Program-made: the position numbers and the translations under genes
NCBI RefSeq assembly: GCF_018140925.1
Contig: NZ_CP073315.1
Coordinates: forward strand, 2,480,001-2,544,000
DNA from: Psychrobacillus sp. INOP01
GTDB lineage: Bacteria; Bacillota; Bacilli; Bacillales_A; Planococcaceae
Length of the DNA: 64,000 bases
Direction: 5' to 3'
Notes under the pieces: model-generated
What the model was told of the DNA's origin: nothing
The model's database searches: none
Seen by the model: only the letters and a program-made list of their open reading frames with translations
Part shown: positions 60,515 to 64,000 of the stretch, piece by piece
How the letters are laid out: each line of letters begins with the position of its first letter
Position numbering within the stretch: position 1 is the stretch's first letter

Positions 60515-61870
60515 TTAACCGCGAGAGTGGACTTTTTCGCCTTGAACCCAAACTTCTCGTATATTTTCAGGTCGTATAAGATACATCATTTTTTGAAAGG
60601 CATCCTGTAAGTCTTCATTAGAATCATAAAGAGGGAGGTTAGTTGTGTCGATTACTTGTACATCCCAAATATAATTTTCAGCTAAACGACCAATAGGCAG
60701 GCTGAGACTGTTACCTCCACCTGCAGTTGCCAGGTAGAACGCTTCGTTGACCGTGACGCGTGACCTAGGAACTCCGCGTTCATCTGCCGGTAGTTTTGTA
60801 TTCACCCCGTCCTCTAGCATTCTAGAGGAGATTACCGATTGTTTTATATTGTCGTAAAGGCTAGGAGAAAAACCGCCAGAAATATCTGTCCCTAACCCGA
60901 TTTCTACACCCTTTGAATGGAAATGTGCGATAGGGATGACACTATTGGCAAAGTAGGCATTGGAAATAGGGCAATGAGCTATTGCAGTTCCTGTTTCAAC
61001 AAATAAATCAGCATCCTCGTCACTTAGGAAATTACAGTGTGCCATTACGGATTTATCACTTAACAGACCAAAATCATATAAAGCGAACGCATCGTTTTTC
61101 TGGAACCGATCCTGAACGTATTTATGCTCCCAATCACTCTCACTACAGTGAGACTGTATATGCGTATTATACTTAGCAGCAAGATCTCCCAATCCTTGTA
61201 ATGCCTCATCAGTACAACTTGGTATAAATCGTGGAGTTACAACTGGATATACTCCTTGCTTAGAACTCCCACCTAATGCTTTGACGGCTAGTATAAATTC
61301 TTCTGTATCGGCTAAAGCAGTACTTGTATCTGCGTCACGATAGAAGTCTGGGTTTTGTTCGGGATTATCCATGACTACTTTTCCAACGAGTCCACGTTGT
61401 CCTTTGTCCGCGCATATTTGTGCGAGTAATATACTTGCCTCTTTATGCACTGTTGCGAAATAAAGAACAGTCGTCGTTCCATTTGCTAGAAGGGTACTGA
61501 CAACATCGTGATACACTTTTTTTGCAAAATCTAAATCGGAGAACTTAGATTCAATTGGAAATGTATATGTATTTAACCAATCATTAAGTGGGATATCCAG
61601 CGCTGTTCCTGCCTGCGCCCATTGTGGAGCATGGACGTGTAAATCGACAAACCCAGGCAAGAAATATTGATGATCCTCTAATTGATGAAAATTTTCTTTT
61701 CCTTTATAGGAATTGACTAAATCTTGATATTCTGAATGTTCCGGAGCAATAATTTTATCAATCATTCCATCTGCATTCACAAAGAAAAGATTATCTTTCA
61801 ATATTTGTACTTCTGTTGGAGATTTACTCGTAAAAGCTGTCCCTAGAAAAATCTGAGTGTACTCTTTCAT
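60515..61870 (-). CDS. guaD: Guanine deaminase (amidohydrolase family)
   Basis: It is predicted to deaminate guanine to xanthine. The 451-residue metal-dependent amidohydrolase shows PGFVDLHVHAPQWAQ with HxH metal ligands (about 76-80), the HCSESDWEH region (about 246), AHCNFLSDED and GLGTDISGGFSP with the catalytic Asp (about 332). This fits the GDA (animal/E. coli GuaD) type rather than the short cytidine-deaminase-like form of B. subtilis. AAGGTGG precedes the ATG. It is monocistronic; no purine riboswitch was seen upstream. Confidence 0.92.
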   Translation of the reverse strand: MKEYTQIFLGTAFTSKSPTEVQILKDNLFFVNADGMIDKIIAPEHSEYQDLVNSYKGKENFHQLEDHQYFLPGFVDLHVHAPQWAQAGTALDIPLNDWLNTYTFPIESKFSDLDFAKKVYHDVVSTLLANGTTTVLYFATVHKEASILLAQICADKGQRGLVGKVVMDNPEQNPDFYRDADTSTALADTEEFILAVKALGGSSKQGVYPVVTPRFIPSCTDEALQGLGDLAAKYNTHIQSHCSESDWEHKYVQDRFQKNDAFALYDFGLLSDKSVMAHCNFLSDEDADLFVETGTAIAHCPISNAYFANSVIPIAHFHSKGVEIGLGTDISGGFSPSLYDNIKQSVISSRMLEDGVNTKLPADERGVPRSRVTVNEAFYLATAGGGNSLSLPIGRLAENYIWDVQVIDTTNLPLYDSNEDLQDAFQKMMYLIRPENIREVWVQGEKVHSRG

Positions 61871-62079
61871 AAAATTCCCACCTTATTTAAATAAGTTTAT
61901 TGTACCAAAATAATTAATCAATTACCTTTAGTTTAATAAGGAATCAGTCTAAGAACGCAACATTATGGTGCTTCAACGGAAAATGTATGTCAGAAACGGA
62001 AATCATCGGCATCATTTATTTTTTTAAAGTACCATGAACCGAATGTCAAGGTACATTTCTATATAATTTCTTATCATAA

Positions 62080-62112
62080 AAAAAAGCACAGAAAAGTATC
62101 TATGCTTTTTTT
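62080..62112 (-). terminator. Terminator of the ydaT-like gene
   Basis: AAAAAAGCACAGA and TCTATGCTTTTTT pair with one mismatch; the minus strand ends in a T run. Confidence 0.6.
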
Positions 62113-62476
62113 AATCGTATAAAGTATCCTGTATTGAGCCATCTTCCTCATAAATCGTTAATATTCCGTTTTGTTCATTCACGTATGGTTTTGCTTTTTG
62201 AAGTAATTCCGCTTTCGTATCCTCTACAAAAATAGCTCGTTTGCCGTCTACCTTCCTGAGCACCCAGTCAGTTTCACGAGAAATAACTTCGTAGGTGACA
62301 CGATCCTCTTCATCCCCGTGTATTGCTTTTCGTGCCTGAGAAGTAGCAATGGAAATGGCTCTATCCTCCTCGTAATTATCTCGTAATAGGGCATTGGCAA
62401 TTTCAATGGCTTTCTCTCGTACATCTGCATCTAAGTTTTTCATAGAATCTGGATAATCATTTTTATCCCATGGCAT
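62111..62476 (-). CDS. YdaT-like protein with DUF2188 domain
   Basis: The 121-residue protein has an N-terminal ChaB/YdaT-like segment (MPWDKNDYPDSMKNLDADVR, then AIEIANALLRDNYEEDRAIS; about 1-55) and a C-terminal DUF2188 domain (VISRETDWVLRKVDGKRAIF, KPYVNEQNG; about 62-118). B. subtilis YdaT has the same opening. The protein is cytoplasmic and has been linked to general stress only by family resemblance. AAGGAGG precedes the ATG. Confidence 0.85.
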   Translation of the reverse strand: MPWDKNDYPDSMKNLDADVREKAIEIANALLRDNYEEDRAISIATSQARKAIHGDEEDRVTYEVISRETDWVLRKVDGKRAIFVEDTKAELLQKAKPYVNEQNGILTIYEEDGSIQDTLYD

Positions 62477-62766
62477 TTTTAACGCCTCCTTAGCATTCGT
62501 TTTCCCGTTTCTAAGGGGCTGAAACGTTTTACGAAGTTATTTGGAACATTAAAGGATGAAGAGGTGGGTGTTCGTTGGTGGTGTGATCGCATTGCTTATT
62601 TTATCGAAATGGCATACATAACATACTGAAGCAGTAATATTACAAATGTTGCATTCTGTCGAATCTTGTCATATAAATGATATTTTCACCTAATGATAAT
62701 GCAATGGTTCTGTCATATGTAGGTGGTATGATGAATCTCGTTAGTGAAAAGGAGGAAATTCATTTT

Positions 62767-63501
62767 ATGAAAAAACACATTATTGCACTAACCGCAATTG
62801 TAACACTATCAGTAGGGGCGGCAGGACAAGCGTCTGCGTCAAGCGTTCATACGGTAGAAAAAGGAGATACACTTTGGTCAATTTCTCAAGCAGAGAATGT
62901 TAGTGTGCAAGACTTACAACAATGGAACGATCTTAATTCAACCGTTATATACCCATCTCAACAATTAAGAGTGGAGGGAGCTCTAGAAACGTATATAGTT
63001 GTTTCAGGAGATACATTATCTGATATTGCAGAAAAATATGATATGACTGTAGAACAATTAATGTCGAACAATCAGCTAACAAGTGATTTAATCATACCCG
63101 GTGATAAATTAGTGTTGAAAGGATCGAAGGTTGCACAACCCGAGGTAAAAGGAGCTACGAAGACTTCTGTTACATCTAATGCTCCATCAGAGACTAAACC
63201 GGCTACTACAGCGAAAGAGTTAACAATGACTTCCACAGCATATACAGCGTCATGCGAAGGATGCTCTGGAATCACAGCGACTGGCATTAATCTAAAGGCG
63301 AATCCAAACCAAAAAGTTATTTCTGTTGATCCAAATGTAATTCCATTAGGATCTCGAGTATGGGTAGAGGGTTATGGAGAAGCGATTGCTGGTGATACTG
63401 GCGGTGCCATAAAAGGAAATAAAATAGATATTTTCATCCCAACAAAACAAGCAGCAATCAATTGGGGACGCAAAACAGTGAAGGTTAAAATTTTAAATTA
63501 A
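62767..63501 (+). CDS. Secreted cell-wall protein with two LysM domains and a 3D domain (YocH-like)
   Basis: The 244-residue protein has a signal peptide (KKHIIALTAIVTLSVGAAG, cleaved near ASAS, about 1-27). LysM repeats follow at about 29-72 (HTVEKGDTLWSISQAENV) and 77-120 (YIVVSGDTLSDIAEKYDM), then a Thr/Ala linker. The C-terminal 3D (Asp-Asp-Asp) domain carries STAYTASCEGCSGITATG, ISVDPNVIPLGSRV and GDTGGAIKGNKIDIF. It resembles YocH and Stp/Rpf-type muralytic proteins. ATG 62767 with AAGGAGG 10 nt upstream and the signal peptide decide the start; the frame is open upstream. Confidence 0.93.
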   Translation: MKKHIIALTAIVTLSVGAAGQASASSVHTVEKGDTLWSISQAENVSVQDLQQWNDLNSTVIYPSQQLRVEGALETYIVVSGDTLSDIAEKYDMTVEQLMSNNQLTSDLIIPGDKLVLKGSKVAQPEVKGATKTSVTSNAPSETKPATTAKELTMTSTAYTASCEGCSGITATGINLKANPNQKVISVDPNVIPLGSRVWVEGYGEAIAGDTGGAIKGNKIDIFIPTKQAAINWGRKTVKVKILN

Positions 63502-63515
63502 TCGGTGTGAATAAA

Positions 63516-63556
63516 GAGAGACTCGGCGAAGTTAAATTCGCTGGGTCTCTCTTACT
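63516..63556 (+). terminator. Terminator of the yocH-like gene
   Basis: Arms AAGAGAGACTCGGCGAA and TTCGCTGGGTCTCTCTT. Confidence 0.85.
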
Positions 63557-63663
63557 TTGTAAGAATCAGGTATAACGGATTCTATCGATAGCATCCTTCC
63601 ATTAGTGTATGGGATAATCCAGAGAATCTTACACTTGTTAATATGTAAAAAACTCCATTAGAA

Positions 63664-63698
63664 AAATATTAAGGTCTAAGGTCTATCCTAATATTTTA
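63664..63698. terminator. Hairpin, possible terminator of the right-edge gene
   Basis: Arms AAATATTAAGG and CCTAATATTTT; downstream of the minus-strand fragment at the window edge. Confidence 0.4.
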
Positions 63699-63777
63699 CT
63701 AATGAAGTTACAACCTACGAATCATGATGGAAGTCACGACCAACCATTTATAATAATTTTAAAAATGAAGTAGCTTT

Positions 63778-64000
63778 TTATTCCCAATGAATAGCTTCTA
63801 TTTTATCTATATCAACAGATATAGTTTGTATACCATTTGAAAAGAAGGCGATTCCTGTTTTTTGATTGACTAGAGTTATTTTTTCTACAACAATTGCTAA
63901 TCCATCTACAGTTATTTCTGTAATAGGTTAGTTTGGAGGAAGTTTGGAAAGAAATGTTCCTATATTTCCTTTTGAATATAAAGTTTTTTCTATTAACTCT
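63778..64000 (-). pseudogene. Broken gene fragment running off the right edge
   Basis: The minus strand has a coding-like frame: ELIEKTLYSKGNIGTFLSKL, PPN, a TAA stop at 63928-63930, then PITEITVDGLAIVVEKITLV and onward to IEAIHWE and stop at 63778. The phrase on both sides of the internal stop looks protein-like and in the same frame. No ribosome binding site or good start lies between the stop and the second part. It is either a pseudogene or carries a point error. The family is not recognised. Confidence 0.4.

Noticed and set aside
62640-62766. WalR-type site before the yocH-like gene
   Set aside because: YocH relatives are often WalR targets, but the TGTCAT words here do not match the expected paired TGTWAH pattern.

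Overview
The window is AT-rich DNA from a spore-forming member of the Bacillales, most likely the Planococcaceae/Caryophanaceae group (Psychrobacillus, Sporosarcina or Lysinibacillus relatives). The evidence is a Tlp spore-protein gene, the yqhH-yqhG pair, a YocH-like LysM/3D protein, a YdaT-like protein, an ECF sigma factor with a DUF4179 anti-sigma, strong GGAGG ribosome binding sites and hairpin/T-run terminators throughout. The genus is an inference. I found no rRNA, CRISPR array, intact insertion sequence or integrase.

Layout. 1-2030: the 3' part of an LXG-type polymorphic toxin gene and its probable immunity gene. 2179-4444: a 28-codon peptide gene (minus), then queF and queC-VUT transporter, each unit behind its own preQ1-I riboswitch. 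4789-5412: unknown protein. 5794-11533: an IclR regulator divergent from two guanidino-modifying hydrolases (one a close DDAH match), an amino-acid permease and a RocB-like deacylase; this reads as a catabolic unit for arginine derivatives. 11724-13614: ECF sigma/anti-sigma. 13770-20700: purine nucleoside phosphorylase, chemoreceptor, orphan GHKL kinase, EamA transporter, a decayed paralogue of the 28-codon peptide gene, PH-domain protein, histidine phosphatase. 20984-25413: LytS/LytR-type two-component system and a CstA-family (pyruvate-type) transporter with three 21-bp-phased direct repeats in front.

25695-40805: two paralogous three-gene cassettes (small membrane protein, Tat-exported gluconate-dehydrogenase subunit 3, GMC flavoprotein) in opposite orientations, with tatA beside the first. 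Between them lies an oligopeptide-type ABC transporter with a fused double ATPase, two permeases with long N-terminal extensions and a substrate-binding lipoprotein whose lobes appear circularly permuted, followed by a GntR regulator. 41274-45450: lipoprotein, old-yellow-enzyme oxidoreductase, two SDRs, TetR regulator. 45722-49434: NAD salvage unit (NrtR-like Nudix regulator, nicotinamidase, nicotinate phosphoribosyltransferase, NadD). 49527-51430: LysR/YczE pair and a 57-residue gene. 51876-56904: sugar-type dehydrogenase, mutarotase, aldo/keto reductase, radical SAM protein, acidic protein, tlp. 56958-57639: five tRNA genes (minus strand). 57908-64000: yqhH, yqhG, guanine deaminase, ydaT-like, yocH-like, and a broken gene at the right edge.

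The items that look least described are the permuted substrate-binding protein with its oversized permeases, the methylarginine-type catabolic cluster with two tandem IclR-style palindromes, the paired micro-peptide loci with a shared upstream palindrome, and the duplicated membrane-protein/Tat-subunit/GMC cassettes that lack a cytochrome subunit.
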